Positions 1-9,058 of a DNA stretch of 64,000 nucleotides are shown piece by piece; within the stretch, counting starts at the first letter, position 1, and the number at the start of each line of letters is the position of its first letter. Source of the stretch: JAAYXS01 sp964550375 (GTDB taxonomy: Bacteria > Planctomycetota > Phycisphaerae > UBA1845 > Fen-1342); assembly GCA_964550375.1 (NCBI GenBank), contig CAZJYX010000002.1, forward strand, positions 124,001-188,000. Direction: 5' to 3'. The notes under the pieces are model-generated. The model was not told the origin of the DNA, did not search any database, and worked only from the letters and a program-made list of their open reading frames with translations. Made by a program: the position numbers and the translations under genes.

Positions 1-35
1 TTGACCTGCAAGATGTCGAGCGGGACGTGATCCAT
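1..35 (-). CDS. Possible N-terminus of a further glycan-operon gene (partial)
   Basis: An ATG at 35 opens a minus-strand frame that runs off the window edge after 11 codons (reading MDHVPLDILQV). It lies 42 bases after the stop of the preceding minus-strand gene, so it could be the next member of the glycan operon. There is no convincing Shine-Dalgarno sequence and too little protein to assign a family. I list it only because the operon plausibly continues. Confidence 0.3.
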   Translation of the reverse strand, partial: MDHVPLDILQV

Positions 36-77
36 CGGTAATCCGTGGGTCTTATCGGTCGTCAGGGCGGCTTGGCC

Positions 78-2012
78 TTACCGGTGCTGGGCGGTGGCGG
101 TTTCCCGGTCGGCGGTGGCGGCGTGCTGGTGGTTGGGATTCAGGTCGTTACAGAGGAATTGTTTAGTGGTTTGGGCGATTTCGGTGTCGGGGGCTTTGGG
201 GTTGCCGGCGAGCTGGCTCCTGAGGAAGGCGGTCCAGGCGCGGCGCCAGTGGCGATCGTGGCGGGCGAATTGCCGGCAGAAGTGGGTGCGGGCAGTCTGG
301 ATGTGCGGCTGCCGCCACCAGGTTGGCGCGTTGGGCCATACGGCATTGACGCAATCGGCGGCTTGTGTTGGGGAGTCGTGGAGTATACCGGCGTGGCGCA
401 GTTCTTCGAAAGCGGGCTGGGCCGCGGGGTGGAGTGGGAAGACGGTCGGGTCCCAGAAGAGAATGGTGGGCATGTTCATGGCGAGAGCTTCGAGCAGGCT
501 GGTCGTGGGCCGGTCGATGACCAGCAGGCGGGCCGCGGGAAGCCAATCAACCAGGGTACCGGTGTTGATGACGCGGCAGGCTGGTGTGGCGGCGTGGACG
601 CATTCCAGTTCCTGAACGCCGTAGTCATGGATGTATGGGCGGTAGTAGACCCGTGCCCGGAGGGGCTCGTGGAGGTGGCGCAGAAAGTGCTGTTTCCACT
701 CGAGGTAGCCGAGCAGGTCTTCCGGCTGCCCGACTGAGTGATAGCGGTAGTGATAGGCGGGGACGAGGGCACCGGCGAAGACCAGGTAGTTGCCGCGGCC
801 ATGGTGTCGGGGCAGCTTGGCGAGCAGTGGTGCGGGCAGCGGGTGATACGAGGCGGGGTAATGGTGTTGGTGCGACCAGCCCCAGGTGATGAAGCAGTCG
901 GCGGATTCGTACTCGATCTTGCCGAGGGGGAAGGCGCGCGTCTGCCCGTAGCCGCTGCCGTGCTGGGCGGATATCCAGCGGCCGCCGTTAGCGACAATAT
1001 GGGCGATGCGGTAGCGTAGCTCGATGCGGTCGTAGACGTCGTTGCCGACCCAGAGGCGACTGATGTCGCGGTCGGGTTGGCCGGCGGGGCAATAGGTAAG
1101 GAAAGAGGCCGGCAAGTGGTGGGGCAGCAGACGTGCTATGACGTTCTCGAAGTTGGACTGCGGCTCGAATTCGAAGGGGTGGCTCAGCAGGTGGGCGCGG
1201 TCGGCCGTGCGTGGCGCCGGGAGGTCGTGGCGGGGGGTTTTGCGCAGGAGCGTCAGCGGATCGAGCAGCAGTTGCAGCATCAGCTTGTCGCGGCGCGTGA
1301 CGCCGTAGATTGTGCCGAGCAGGCAGCGCGCGTGCGTGCGGCGCAGGAGGGCCGATTCGAGGCGATCGATCAGGTGTGTCAGCGAGCGGCGCAAACGCGC
1401 CGCCGAGGGTTCGCGGGTGGTCGCGGGGTTCGCGGGTGAGAGGCGGCGCGGCGGAGAGTCCGCCAGCGTTACGGCAGTCTCGCGGGGCGCGAGGAAGTCC
1501 AGTTCGGGCGCGGCGCGAATAATGTCTGAGATGAGTTGCAGGTTATAGGCGTGCTCGCTCACGTTGTACGCCAGGTGTGGCCAACTTCGTACTTCGAAGC
1601 AACCTGGCCGGCAGATGCGGACGCGCAAGTGTTCGTGGGCGGGTCGCAGGTGTCCGGCGCGGCGCAGGCGCTGGTAACGGTCGTGACACATGCCGAGCCA
1701 GTGCGTGAGCCAGGTGATGCTCACGATTTGCCAGAAGCGGGCGGAGTGCTCGACACCGTGGAGATCGTTGAGCAGGCGGGCAAGCGGCGGGATGAGCCGG
1801 TCGCACAGGGAGTCGATGTATGTGGCAGCGCGCAGTAGGTCATCGGGGCCATCGTGGGGTGAAGGGACGAGTCGGAAGCTCCGGTATTCGCGGAAGCGGT
1901 AAGTGGGGTGATAGGCGAAGCACCACGGTCCCAGGAAGAGGGCGCGGCCTGCGTCGGCCGGCCAGAGCTCCGGCACGCCGGTGAGCACGAGTTCGCGGAG
2001 GGGTTCCGTCAA
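78..2012 (-). CDS. LIC12162-family transferase, surface glycan synthesis
   Basis: This 644-residue protein resembles the LIC12162 family of putative transferases found in sialic-acid-like and O-antigen clusters. I infer that it transfers the finished sugar at the membrane; no reaction is established for it. Typical stretches are LFLGPWCFAYHP near the N-terminus and WISAQHGSGYGQ in the middle, and the C-terminal half looks like a GT-B glycosyltransferase fold. I start it at the TTG at 2012, because that codon overlaps the TGA of the cytidylyltransferase gene (TTGA) and has AGGTGG about 8 bases upstream. The open frame extends to 2444, but the extra part is an Arg/Pro-rich shadow of the neighbouring gene. 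It is the most downstream complete gene of the operon. Confidence 0.75.
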   Translation of the reverse strand: MTEPLRELVLTGVPELWPADAGRALFLGPWCFAYHPTYRFREYRSFRLVPSPHDGPDDLLRAATYIDSLCDRLIPPLARLLNDLHGVEHSARFWQIVSITWLTHWLGMCHDRYQRLRRAGHLRPAHEHLRVRICRPGCFEVRSWPHLAYNVSEHAYNLQLISDIIRAAPELDFLAPRETAVTLADSPPRRLSPANPATTREPSAARLRRSLTHLIDRLESALLRRTHARCLLGTIYGVTRRDKLMLQLLLDPLTLLRKTPRHDLPAPRTADRAHLLSHPFEFEPQSNFENVIARLLPHHLPASFLTYCPAGQPDRDISRLWVGNDVYDRIELRYRIAHIVANGGRWISAQHGSGYGQTRAFPLGKIEYESADCFITWGWSHQHHYPASYHPLPAPLLAKLPRHHGRGNYLVFAGALVPAYHYRYHSVGQPEDLLGYLEWKQHFLRHLHEPLRARVYYRPYIHDYGVQELECVHAATPACRVINTGTLVDWLPAARLLVIDRPTTSLLEALAMNMPTILFWDPTVFPLHPAAQPAFEELRHAGILHDSPTQAADCVNAVWPNAPTWWRQPHIQTARTHFCRQFARHDRHWRRAWTAFLRSQLAGNPKAPDTEIAQTTKQFLCNDLNPNHQHAATADRETATAQHR

Positions 2013-2761
2013 GGCGGGACCACCTTCTGCATCGCCAGAGCGGCGCTGACCACTTCCGCGGAGCTGCTTGTTAGAGACAGGTCGCGGCACAGTCGGCGGA
2101 GGTAGTCGAGATCGGCCGGGGTATCGATGTCCAGCTTGACGTGTGGGTGCGCCAGGGCGAGCGGGGCGACGATCGTGCGGATGTCGTACAGTTCCGGGTG
2201 GTCCAGGATATGCGCGGTCACGTGTTCGCGGTCGGCGGGTCGCGTGGCCGTGGCGTTCAGGTGGTGGAGGATCTCTGCGGAGAAAGCTTCGGCGCCCAGG
2301 CCGTCGGCGTAGTTGCTGCCCAAGGCCGGGACGTTGTTGAACACGTACAGTCGGTCGGCGCCGGCGCCGGCGGCGCGGGCGTCCTGGTAGCAGCACACGA
2401 GGCGGTCGATTTCTTCCGGAGCGATCAGGGGGTTGTCCGCGCAAACACGGACCACAACCGCGGCGCCGTGGGCCACGGCGGCGTCAGCGAAACGTGCGAG
2501 CACGTCGTCCTCGCAGCCGCGGTGGCAGGCGATGTCGAGCGCGCCGGCCAGGGCCGCCAGGGCGTCGTCGCGCGGAGCGGTGCTCGTCGCGAGCACAACC
2601 GTATCCAACGTGCGGGCGCGGGCGGTGCGGGCGAGGACCCAATGCAGCACGGGGTGGCCACACAAATCCAGCAGGGCCTTGCCGGGCAGGCGTGTCGAGC
2701 CCAGGCGGGCCTGCACGAGGGCCACGACGTCTCCCGGGGGGGTGTTTCGGTTCACGCTCAC
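2009..2761 (-). CDS. SpsF-type cytidylyltransferase family protein
   Basis: This protein of about 250 residues belongs to the CMP-KDO/CMP-sialate cytidylyltransferase family. Such enzymes activate an acidic sugar with CTP. The nucleotide-binding start is intact, VQARLGSTRLPGK around residues 14-26, followed by LATSTAPRDDALA and VRVCADNPLI as in SpsF proteins. The start could be either of two adjacent GTG codons, 2764 or 2761. I chose 2761 because it makes the GTGA overlap with the deacetylase stop, as elsewhere in this operon. With the NeuB-type synthase upstream, it is the obvious candidate to make the CMP-activated nonulosonate. The exact sugar is unknown. Confidence 0.82.
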   Translation of the reverse strand: MSVNRNTPPGDVVALVQARLGSTRLPGKALLDLCGHPVLHWVLARTARARTLDTVVLATSTAPRDDALAALAGALDIACHRGCEDDVLARFADAAVAHGAAVVVRVCADNPLIAPEEIDRLVCCYQDARAAGAGADRLYVFNNVPALGSNYADGLGAEAFSAEILHHLNATATRPADREHVTAHILDHPELYDIRTIVAPLALAHPHVKLDIDTPADLDYLRRLCRDLSLTSSSAEVVSAALAMQKVVPP

Positions 2762-3420
2762 CACACGTCTCGCATGATCATGAAGGCCTCGGCCGCCGGG
2801 AGGCCGACGTCCATACCGCGGCGGCGGGCCCAGACGCGCAGGCCCTCGGGTGAGCGCGGGTTGGGCCAGGCGCGACTCTCAACCTCGTAGCAGGCCAGGG
2901 CCGCGACTTTCTGTTCCAGCACCTCGGCGATGTTGACGTAAAGCACGGGCCGAAAGGTCCAGTCGCCGCACGCGCACACGTGGTCGCCAGCGGAGGGGCT
3001 CTCGCAGACACGGATCGTCCGGACGGGGGGCGAGGCGTGCGGGCGGCAGGCGACGCGGACGGCATCGAAGACGGCGCGATGGTCCTGGTGATAGTCGCCG
3101 CGATGCGGGCAGTACAGCAGGTCCGGGCGCACGCGCGCGAGCACCTCCTCCAGGGGCGTGATGATGTCTATCAGCCCGGCGTCGAGGCGCTCATCGGGCA
3201 AGTCGAGGAACAGCAGTTCCTGGTAACCGAGCACCTCCTGCGCCCGCTGGCAGGCCCGCCTCTCGCGCTCGATCAACTCCGGCTCGTAGCGGTGGCCGTA
3301 GGCGCGGTTGGCCACGACACAGGTCGTGACGTGATGCCCGGCCGCCACGTGCCGTGCGATCGTGCCGCCACAGCCCAGGACCTCGTCGTCCATGTGCGGG
3401 GCCACAACGAGGATCCTCAT
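2758..3420 (-). CDS. PIG-L/LmbE family deacetylase
   Basis: This 220-residue cytoplasmic protein is of the PIG-L family, zinc enzymes that remove N-acetyl groups from amino sugars. The metal motif PHMDDEVLGCGG begins at residue 8, and the second motif HQDHRAV lies near residue 120. The ATG at 3420 overlaps the upstream TGA (ATGA), which settles the start against a longer open frame. In this operon it probably deacetylates a nonulosonate precursor, perhaps so the amine can receive another group. The substrate is inferred from context only. Confidence 0.85.
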   Translation of the reverse strand: MRILVVAPHMDDEVLGCGGTIARHVAAGHHVTTCVVANRAYGHRYEPELIERERRACQRAQEVLGYQELLFLDLPDERLDAGLIDIITPLEEVLARVRPDLLYCPHRGDYHQDHRAVFDAVRVACRPHASPPVRTIRVCESPSAGDHVCACGDWTFRPVLYVNIAEVLEQKVAALACYEVESRAWPNPRSPEGLRVWARRRGMDVGLPAAEAFMIMRDVW

Positions 3421-4436
3421 GCCGGTACCCTCCCATGACTCAGGATTTCCGCCACGCAGCGTTCGGCCCCGCGGCCGTCGACTAGCAAGCGGCCGCGCTG
3501 GCCCATGCGCCGGCGGTGTTCGGGGTTGCACAGCAGGTCGTACACGACGCGGGTCAGCATCTCGGCGGTGACGTTCCGGCCAAAACCGAGGCTGCAACCG
3601 TAGCCCAGGCGGGCGAGCCGGTCGGCGGTTTGCTCTTCGAATGGTTCGCCGCACAGGACCACCGCGGGTGTGCCGACGCAGGCCATCTCGAAGATGGTCA
3701 GGCCTGCTGAGCAGATGGCCAAGTCAGCGGCGGCCATGCGCTCCGGCAGGTCGGCGACCGCCCGGTGCACGATGAACGGCTGCTCCGGCACGCCGCGCAG
3801 CGCGGCCGCCAGTTCGTCGTCATGGCGGAAGGCCGGGCCAAGTACTATCTCGACGGATATGTTCAGCGGCAGCGTGGCGAGGGCTGTCACGACGCGCGGT
3901 GTGAAGCCATGCGTGTCGGCGCCGCCAAGTGTTACCAGGAGCTGTGCGACCTCGGCCGGCCAGGAACGCTCACGGCGGTTGAACTGTTGGAAGACCGGTT
4001 TGAGGGGGATGAGGGCCGGGTCGGTCAGGGCGTCGGCGACGGCGTAGAGCGGGTTGAGGCGCAGGTCGGCCAGTGCGGCTGCGGGCCCGTCGTCGTCCAC
4101 GGTGACGAGCAGAGCGGCGGCGTGTCGGAAACCCCGCACGTACGCCGGCTCGTTACGCAGCATGTTGAAGACGAGGACGTCGGGGCGGAAGCGGCGGGCC
4201 AGGGCGTGATCGTGCGCGGGTGGGCCGGCGGGGACGTGCCGAAGGCCAACGGCATCCAGGAAGGTGACGGCTTCGGCGTCCGGCTCGGCCAGGACCATGA
4301 CTTCGCAGCCGCGCTGCAGGAACTGCGCGGCCAGGGCCCAGGTGCCGTGCAGATCGCCCATGCCCTGGGCGTGGTTGCCGCGTGTGCGGAAAAGCACGCG
4401 TTGTGGTCGGGCAGGGCTGTCACATGCAGCGTTCAT
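3417..4436 (-). CDS. PseG-like UDP-sugar hydrolase or transferase
   Basis: This 339-residue protein has the two-domain fold of PseG, which hydrolyses UDP from a diacetamido sugar in pseudaminic acid synthesis; MurG-type transferases are related. The N-terminal glycine-rich loop reads RGNHAQGMGDLHG. In PseG proteins this loop normally carries the catalytic histidine (GxGHxxR); here that position appears to be Asp. The C-terminal nucleotide-binding part is conserved, with LLVTLGGADTHG near residue 165 and ICSAGLTIFEMACVGTP near residue 240. It sits between the NeuB-type synthase and the deacetylase, joined by ATGA overlaps at both ends. The lost histidine leaves open whether it is still a hydrolase. 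Confidence 0.75.
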   Translation of the reverse strand: MNAACDSPARPQRVLFRTRGNHAQGMGDLHGTWALAAQFLQRGCEVMVLAEPDAEAVTFLDAVGLRHVPAGPPAHDHALARRFRPDVLVFNMLRNEPAYVRGFRHAAALLVTVDDDGPAAALADLRLNPLYAVADALTDPALIPLKPVFQQFNRRERSWPAEVAQLLVTLGGADTHGFTPRVVTALATLPLNISVEIVLGPAFRHDDELAAALRGVPEQPFIVHRAVADLPERMAAADLAICSAGLTIFEMACVGTPAVVLCGEPFEEQTADRLARLGYGCSLGFGRNVTAEMLTRVVYDLLCNPEHRRRMGQRGRLLVDGRGAERCVAEILSHGRVPA

Positions 4437-5512
4437 CCGATGGCATCCCAGGTGATGATGGCGTCGGCGGGGATGTCGCGCTTGGCGGCGCGCTCGAGCG
4501 CCAGCGGCAGTTCGCGCGGGTCGATGCCGTGGCCGGGGCGCTTGACGGTTACGTTCTCGGTCGTCAGGGTTTCGCCGGCGCGGATCGGGCCGCGGGCGAC
4601 CAGGCTCTTGCGCGTGTCGCGGCGCATATCACGTTCGGAGCGGGCCGGGCGTTTACGGCCATCGCCGAGCATGCGCTCGGTTTCGCGGATGAGCGCGACG
4701 ATTCGCCGCATTTCGGCGGGGTCTGCGGAGAGGGCGGCGTCGGGAGCCGGCAAGCGTTTATCAAGCGTGAAGTGCCGTTCGTAGACGCACGCGCCGAGCG
4801 TGACGGCGGCGACGGGGGCGGACAGTGTCGTGGTGTGATCGGAGTAGCCGATTGGCACTCCGAGGCCGGCTGCCAGCCTGCAAATGGCCCGCAGGTTGAC
4901 TTCGGCCAGGTCCTTGATCGGGTAGTTCGACAGGCAGTGCAGAACGACGAGCTGCTCGTTGCCGGCCTGGCGGATGGCTTCAACCGTCTGGGCCACCTCC
5001 CACAGGTAGGCCATGCCGGTCGAGATGATCATGGGGCGTCCGAGGCGCGCTACGGCGGTTTGGAAGGGCAAGTTGGTCAGGTCGTCGGAGCCGAGCTTGT
5101 AGATCTCAGTGTTGAGGCGCTCGAGCAGCGGCAGGTCGCTCTGGTGGGAGGGGGTGGAGAACGGAACCAGGCCGTGTTGGCGAGCCCGGGCAAAGAGTTG
5201 GGCGTGCCAGTCCGCGGAGAGTTCGTAGCGCTTGAACTCGTCGAACTGGTTGCCGCCGCCGGCCTCGGGTGGAAAGGCCACGTCGCGCGTGACGATCGTC
5301 TCGGCCCGGAAGGTCTGGAACTTGACGGCGTCGACGCCGCAATCGGCGGCCGCGTCGATTGAGGCCAGGCCCTCGTCGAGCGTGTTGAAGTTGTAGCCGA
5401 TCTCGGCGATGACGAAGGTCGGCAACCCGGCGCCGATGGTGACGCGCTCGCTGACGTGGATTGCGCGCGGGTCGCCGGGAGTCGCCGTGCTGCCATCGGC
5501 CGGTCTATTCAC
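4433..5512 (-). CDS. N-acetylneuraminate synthase family protein (NeuB/SpsE type)
   Basis: This 359-residue enzyme would condense phosphoenolpyruvate with a six-carbon amino sugar to make a nine-carbon nonulosonic acid. It shows the NeuB barrel motifs FVIAEIGYNFN (from about residue 33), DAVKFQTF, KLGSDDLTNLPF, STGMAYLWEV and YSDHT. A SAF/antifreeze-like domain follows at about 295-355, beginning near KSLVARGPIRAGE. The GTG start at 5512 overlaps the WbqC stop (GTGA). It is the committing enzyme of this operon. Family membership is secure, but whether the product is sialic, legionaminic or pseudaminic acid cannot be told here. Confidence 0.92.
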   Translation of the reverse strand: MNRPADGSTATPGDPRAIHVSERVTIGAGLPTFVIAEIGYNFNTLDEGLASIDAAADCGVDAVKFQTFRAETIVTRDVAFPPEAGGGNQFDEFKRYELSADWHAQLFARARQHGLVPFSTPSHQSDLPLLERLNTEIYKLGSDDLTNLPFQTAVARLGRPMIISTGMAYLWEVAQTVEAIRQAGNEQLVVLHCLSNYPIKDLAEVNLRAICRLAAGLGVPIGYSDHTTTLSAPVAAVTLGACVYERHFTLDKRLPAPDAALSADPAEMRRIVALIRETERMLGDGRKRPARSERDMRRDTRKSLVARGPIRAGETLTTENVTVKRPGHGIDPRELPLALERAAKRDIPADAIITWDAIG

Positions 5513-6225
5513 GTGAACACCTCCGCCATGACGGGCACGCCGGTGCCCATCAGGATGTGGCCGCTTTGTGGGCCGCAGTTGAAGACAAGGTCGAGCGCGC
5601 TCATGCAGGGCTCGAAGGGCTCATAGACCTGCGGGTAGATGGGGTGGTGGAATTCCTGGTAAGTCAGCTTGATGCCAGCGGCGGCGAAGGCGGCCTGGTC
5701 CAGGTAGTCGCGGCCGGAGATGCCGGAGTGGTAGTGCGTGGCGCCGACGGCGCGGCACAGGGCCAGCATGAGGTCGCCCTTGCGGCCGCCGGCGTTGAGC
5801 TCGGATGCGGATATGAGGGGGCGGTCGATGTCGAGCGCGGCCATCAGGAAGCGGATCAGGCGCACGTTGTAGTCCGCGAGGTACTCGGGGGGGGCCTCGT
5901 AGGCGGCGCGGAAGGCCGGCCAGTGGTCAGCGAAGTGCGGCGCGTGCCCGCAATTGGCCTGGATGGCGGCCAGGTTCTTGCGCAACCAACGATGGTCGTC
6001 CCGGGCGATGCGGACGTCGCAGATGCGCGTCATGTCGCGCGGGCCGGCCTGCAACGGCACCGTGAGCCACTGGCTGCCGGTTGAGGTGCGGATGCGATTG
6101 CGGTTCTGGAAGTAGCGGCGGCGGTATTGCACGGTGTCGAGCACAATCAGGCAGTCGGCCTGGGCCAGCTTGTGGAAGAAGCCCAGCCAGGGGAGATGTT
6201 CGGGTTGATGGATCGTGACGATCAT
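5509..6225 (-). CDS. WbqC family protein
   Basis: This 238-residue protein matches the WbqC family, recurrent in O-antigen and nonulosonate clusters and thought to act as sugar N-acyltransferases. The hallmark start VTIHQPEHLPWLGFFHKL is present, followed by VLDTVQYRRRYFQNRN. I use the ATG at 6225; a TTG three codons upstream (6234) is possible. The gene ends in a GTGA overlap with the NeuB-type gene. It probably acylates an amine freed or installed by the deacetylase or aminotransferase of the same operon, which is inference. Confidence 0.85.
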   Translation of the reverse strand: MIVTIHQPEHLPWLGFFHKLAQADCLIVLDTVQYRRRYFQNRNRIRTSTGSQWLTVPLQAGPRDMTRICDVRIARDDHRWLRKNLAAIQANCGHAPHFADHWPAFRAAYEAPPEYLADYNVRLIRFLMAALDIDRPLISASELNAGGRKGDLMLALCRAVGATHYHSGISGRDYLDQAAFAAAGIKLTYQEFHHPIYPQVYEPFEPCMSALDLVFNCGPQSGHILMGTGVPVMAEVFT

Positions 6226-6252
6226 ACCTGCCAACGTGTTTGTGTCCGCCGC

Positions 6253-7281
6253 CTATCGTCTGGTTGCGATGACGAGCACCTCGTCACTGAGCCCGGCCTG
6301 ATCGACCGACTGCTGGAAGGCGGCCAGCATGGCGGCCATGGCGTCGGCCAGGCGTGATCCGTCGAGCGCATCAACGACCAGGCCCAGTGTGCTCCATACT
6401 TCATACATGTCCTGTCCATACAGCCAGGCATCGGTGATCTCATAGCCATGGGCGCCCAGCAGATGCGTCAGCGACTTGAGCGCAAACAGGTATAGATGCA
6501 GAGGAGGATGCATGATGCGGTTCACCATGTCGGGGAATGCCAACTGGCTGTAAGCCGAAACGGAAGGGTAGTGCGGTACTTCAATGACAAGATAGCCGCC
6601 GGCGCACTGCGCGGCGCCGAGCATCTGCACGATGGCATGTGGGTCAGTGAGGTGTTCGAGCACGCCGAACAGCGATATGACTTCGAAGTCGCCGGCGCAA
6701 GCGACCGCATTATCCCGCGTCAGAAACGCGTCATCGACGTCCAGCCCGAACCTGCGGCGCGCACAAGTCCGCTCGTGCGCATTACACTCCAGCCCCTTGA
6801 CCAACCAGCCGTATTCCTTCAGAACTGACAGCACCTCGCCAGTGCCGCAGCCGATGTCCAGCCAGGCGCGGCGTCGCGGGCGGATGCGTTCCAGCACGTA
6901 ATCAACCTTGGGCCGGGCGACGTGCGCGATCCGGTAGTTGAGTACCTGGTCGTTGGTCAGGAGCGCGGCGGCGCTCTGTGAGTAACACTCGGACGCGTAC
7001 AGCCGGGTCAGCTCCGATTCGGTAGGCATATTGCAGACGAACACAACGCCGCAGTTGCCGCATTCGTGATACGTGTATCCGTAGATCTCGACGAGCGGGT
7101 GGTGTCGAGAGCCCGCACAGATGGGGCAGTGAGACAGCGGCGGGCCGGGCCGCGTGCACAGGGAGGCCTGGCGTGCCGCTGCGACGGATGCGCGCTTGTT
7201 CAGGTTGCGTTTGAGTTCGCCGCTGTCGATCAGCTTGCCGCGTCTGATGCGTTTCGTGGTGTTCGCGGAGAGTGTGTCCAT
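6253..7281 (-). CDS. Class I SAM methyltransferase with N-terminal zinc ribbon
   Basis: This 342-residue methyltransferase starts with a basic stretch. Two Cys pairs follow (CPIC near residue 52, CGNC near 77) and probably form a zinc ribbon, as in C-methyltransferases and related sugar methyltransferases. The SAM site LDIGCGTGEVL is near residue 140, and FGVLEHLTDP is the usual motif IV region. AGGA precedes the ATG at 7281. It lies 7 bases after the radical SAM gene and 27 bases before the WbqC gene, so it is co-transcribed. It likely methylates the glycan or its precursor; the target atom is unknown. Confidence 0.83.
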   Translation of the reverse strand: MDTLSANTTKRIRRGKLIDSGELKRNLNKRASVAAARQASLCTRPGPPLSHCPICAGSRHHPLVEIYGYTYHECGNCGVVFVCNMPTESELTRLYASECYSQSAAALLTNDQVLNYRIAHVARPKVDYVLERIRPRRRAWLDIGCGTGEVLSVLKEYGWLVKGLECNAHERTCARRRFGLDVDDAFLTRDNAVACAGDFEVISLFGVLEHLTDPHAIVQMLGAAQCAGGYLVIEVPHYPSVSAYSQLAFPDMVNRIMHPPLHLYLFALKSLTHLLGAHGYEITDAWLYGQDMYEVWSTLGLVVDALDGSRLADAMAAMLAAFQQSVDQAGLSDEVLVIATRR

Positions 7282-7288
7282 GGTTGTC

Positions 7289-8368
7289 CTAGCGCCCGAG
7301 CTCCTGCACCCGTGCTGTAAGAGCGTTGACGGCGATTGGTCGTGTGCCGACGCGCGCCGTCGTGATGACCTCCGTCTGGCGCGCGTTCGGGCAGCGGGCG
7401 CAGCTTCGGTACACAGCCACGCCGCGGTGCTGGCGGTGCGCGGCCCGCGCGACCGTCAACGCGGCGCCATGCCAGATTTCGTGGATGGTCTGCCGGTTGA
7501 GATCGCCGATGTAGTCGTCCCCGAATTCATCGTAAATACAGAAGAGCACCTTGCCATCGGCGCCGACCGCGAGCCGCTGGTAGAGCACGTGGCAGTCGAA
7601 GTTGCGCTGGTACTCAACCAGTCCGGCGGCGGTGTCGCGGCCGAGGTAATCCACCAGCGGATTGCAGGCGATTTGATCGACCCACGGCCGTAACGTCTGA
7701 TAATACTGCTGCGGATCATCCTGGATGGCCGGCCAAACGCTCTGCACCTTGACGACGGGCTTGTGGCGGCGACGGCGCCGCTTGATCGCCTGAAACGCCC
7801 GCAGCTTGCCGAGCAGGTCGTCGAAGCGGGCTGGCCAGCGAATCCGCTCGTATGTCTGCCCAACCCCGTCCACGCTGATGGTGAGCCAGTCCAGGCCGGC
7901 CTCCACCAGTTGCTCGAACATCTCCGGCGTCAGGGCCAGGGCGTTGGTCAGGCTGGCGACCTCCTTGATGCCGCGGCGCTTGGCGTAGTGTGCCGCCGCA
8001 ACGAACTCGGGGTGCAGCGTCGGTTCGCCGCGCAGGCTCAGGCGCAGCGAGAACACACCGCCCGTGGCCGCCTCGTCGACTATCTTCCGCCACAGGGCGC
8101 CATCCATGAGGCCGCGCTTGACGCGCTGCCGAAAATCATCCGTGATTGTGTAGCACATCGGGCAGCGCATGTTGCAGACGGCGGACAGCTCCATGTCCAC
8201 GTGTTCGGGGTAGCGCGTGACGATGTGCAGGCGCGGATAGACGTGCCAGCGCAGCCGGTTGAGCAGGTAGCGCGGCAGGTGGCCCTGCCCGCGGTAGTAG
8301 TGGAACCGCGCGTTCTCGCGCCAGGACGACAGGCTGAACTGGTCCTTGTTGATCTGCATGGCCGCCAC
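7289..8368 (-). CDS. Radical SAM protein with SPASM-type C-terminus
   Basis: This 359-residue radical SAM enzyme has the cluster motif CNMRCPMC (CxxxCxxC) near residue 67, the SRLSLRGEP-type motif LSLRGEPTLH near 110, and a SPASM-like tail with CHVLYQRLAVGADGKVLFC and CARC. Such enzymes start radical chemistry with a 5'-deoxyadenosyl radical. The start is a GTG at 8368 with GGAAG upstream; an in-frame ATG three codons later is possible. Sitting in a glycan operon between two methyltransferases, it may epimerise, dehydrate or otherwise rework a sugar. Substrate unknown. Confidence 0.85.
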   Translation of the reverse strand: MAAMQINKDQFSLSSWRENARFHYYRGQGHLPRYLLNRLRWHVYPRLHIVTRYPEHVDMELSAVCNMRCPMCYTITDDFRQRVKRGLMDGALWRKIVDEAATGGVFSLRLSLRGEPTLHPEFVAAAHYAKRRGIKEVASLTNALALTPEMFEQLVEAGLDWLTISVDGVGQTYERIRWPARFDDLLGKLRAFQAIKRRRRRHKPVVKVQSVWPAIQDDPQQYYQTLRPWVDQIACNPLVDYLGRDTAAGLVEYQRNFDCHVLYQRLAVGADGKVLFCIYDEFGDDYIGDLNRQTIHEIWHGAALTVARAAHRQHRGVAVYRSCARCPNARQTEVITTARVGTRPIAVNALTARVQELGR

Positions 8369-8380
8369 GATAAGCGCTTC

Positions 8381-9058
8381 CTAACTCCAGCCCGGCCGGC
8401 CGGACTCGCGCGGGCGCGGGGCCGCCAGCAGATGAATGTAGGGCCGACCGCCGAAGTCGTTGTCACGTTCGATACAGGCGTACTTGACGTCCGCGAACGC
8501 TGCGACGCGTCCCAGCAGGTCGTCCGGGCAGCTCAGTACGTCCTGCCCTACCCAGGGCTGTGTGTCGGGGAAGGACTGCCCGATGTAGAGAGTCTGCCCG
8601 GTCAAGCGCGTGAGCCGGCCCAATACCTCGTCGAGCTGGGCGCAGACGTACCACATGAGGTCTTTGGCGAGCACGAGGTCGAAGGTTTCGGTTACGGGCA
8701 GCGCCGGCGCCAGGATGTTGCCGGTCAGGAAGCGGATTTCGGGGAAGCGGCGGCGTGCCTTGGTCACGGCGGTTTCCGAGATTCCCAGGCCGGTGACGGT
8801 TGGCCGGCCGCCGGCGGGATGTTCGAGCTCGCGCCGGCAGCGGGCGGTGAAGTACCCCAGCCCACAGCCCACGTCGCAGATGGTGCGGTAGCGCTGCTTG
8901 CGCAGGATCGCCAGGCCGATCTCCGAGAAGACGTCGTAGGCCGTCTCGTCCTGGTGCCAGGGAACAGCGGCGCTATGCCGGTACATGCCTTCGAAGTCAC
9001 CCACGAAGGCGCCGTTCCGGAAGACGTAATCGTGATAGTCGGCGGATACACCAGTCAT
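8381..9058 (-). CDS. Class I SAM-dependent methyltransferase
   Basis: This 225-residue methyltransferase has the SAM-binding motif CDVGCGLGYFTARC near residue 65 and FDLVLAKDLMWYV as motif IV. The ATG at 9058 overlaps the aminotransferase stop (ATGA), which fixes the start against a longer open frame beginning at 9127. Related proteins accompany nonulosonate and O-antigen clusters as sugar or lipid modifiers. It is translationally coupled to the aminotransferase, so both probably act on the same intermediate. The acceptor is not known. Confidence 0.83.
   Translation of the reverse strand: MTGVSADYHDYVFRNGAFVGDFEGMYRHSAAVPWHQDETAYDVFSEIGLAILRKQRYRTICDVGCGLGYFTARCRRELEHPAGGRPTVTGLGISETAVTKARRRFPEIRFLTGNILAPALPVTETFDLVLAKDLMWYVCAQLDEVLGRLTRLTGQTLYIGQSFPDTQPWVGQDVLSCPDDLLGRVAAFADVKYACIERDNDFGGRPYIHLLAAPRPRESGRPGWS

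Noticed and set aside
45..737. Long plus-strand open frame over the transferase gene
   Set aside because: Gly/Val-rich translation with no family features and no ribosome site; the minus-strand frame matches a known family and is coupled to its neighbour.
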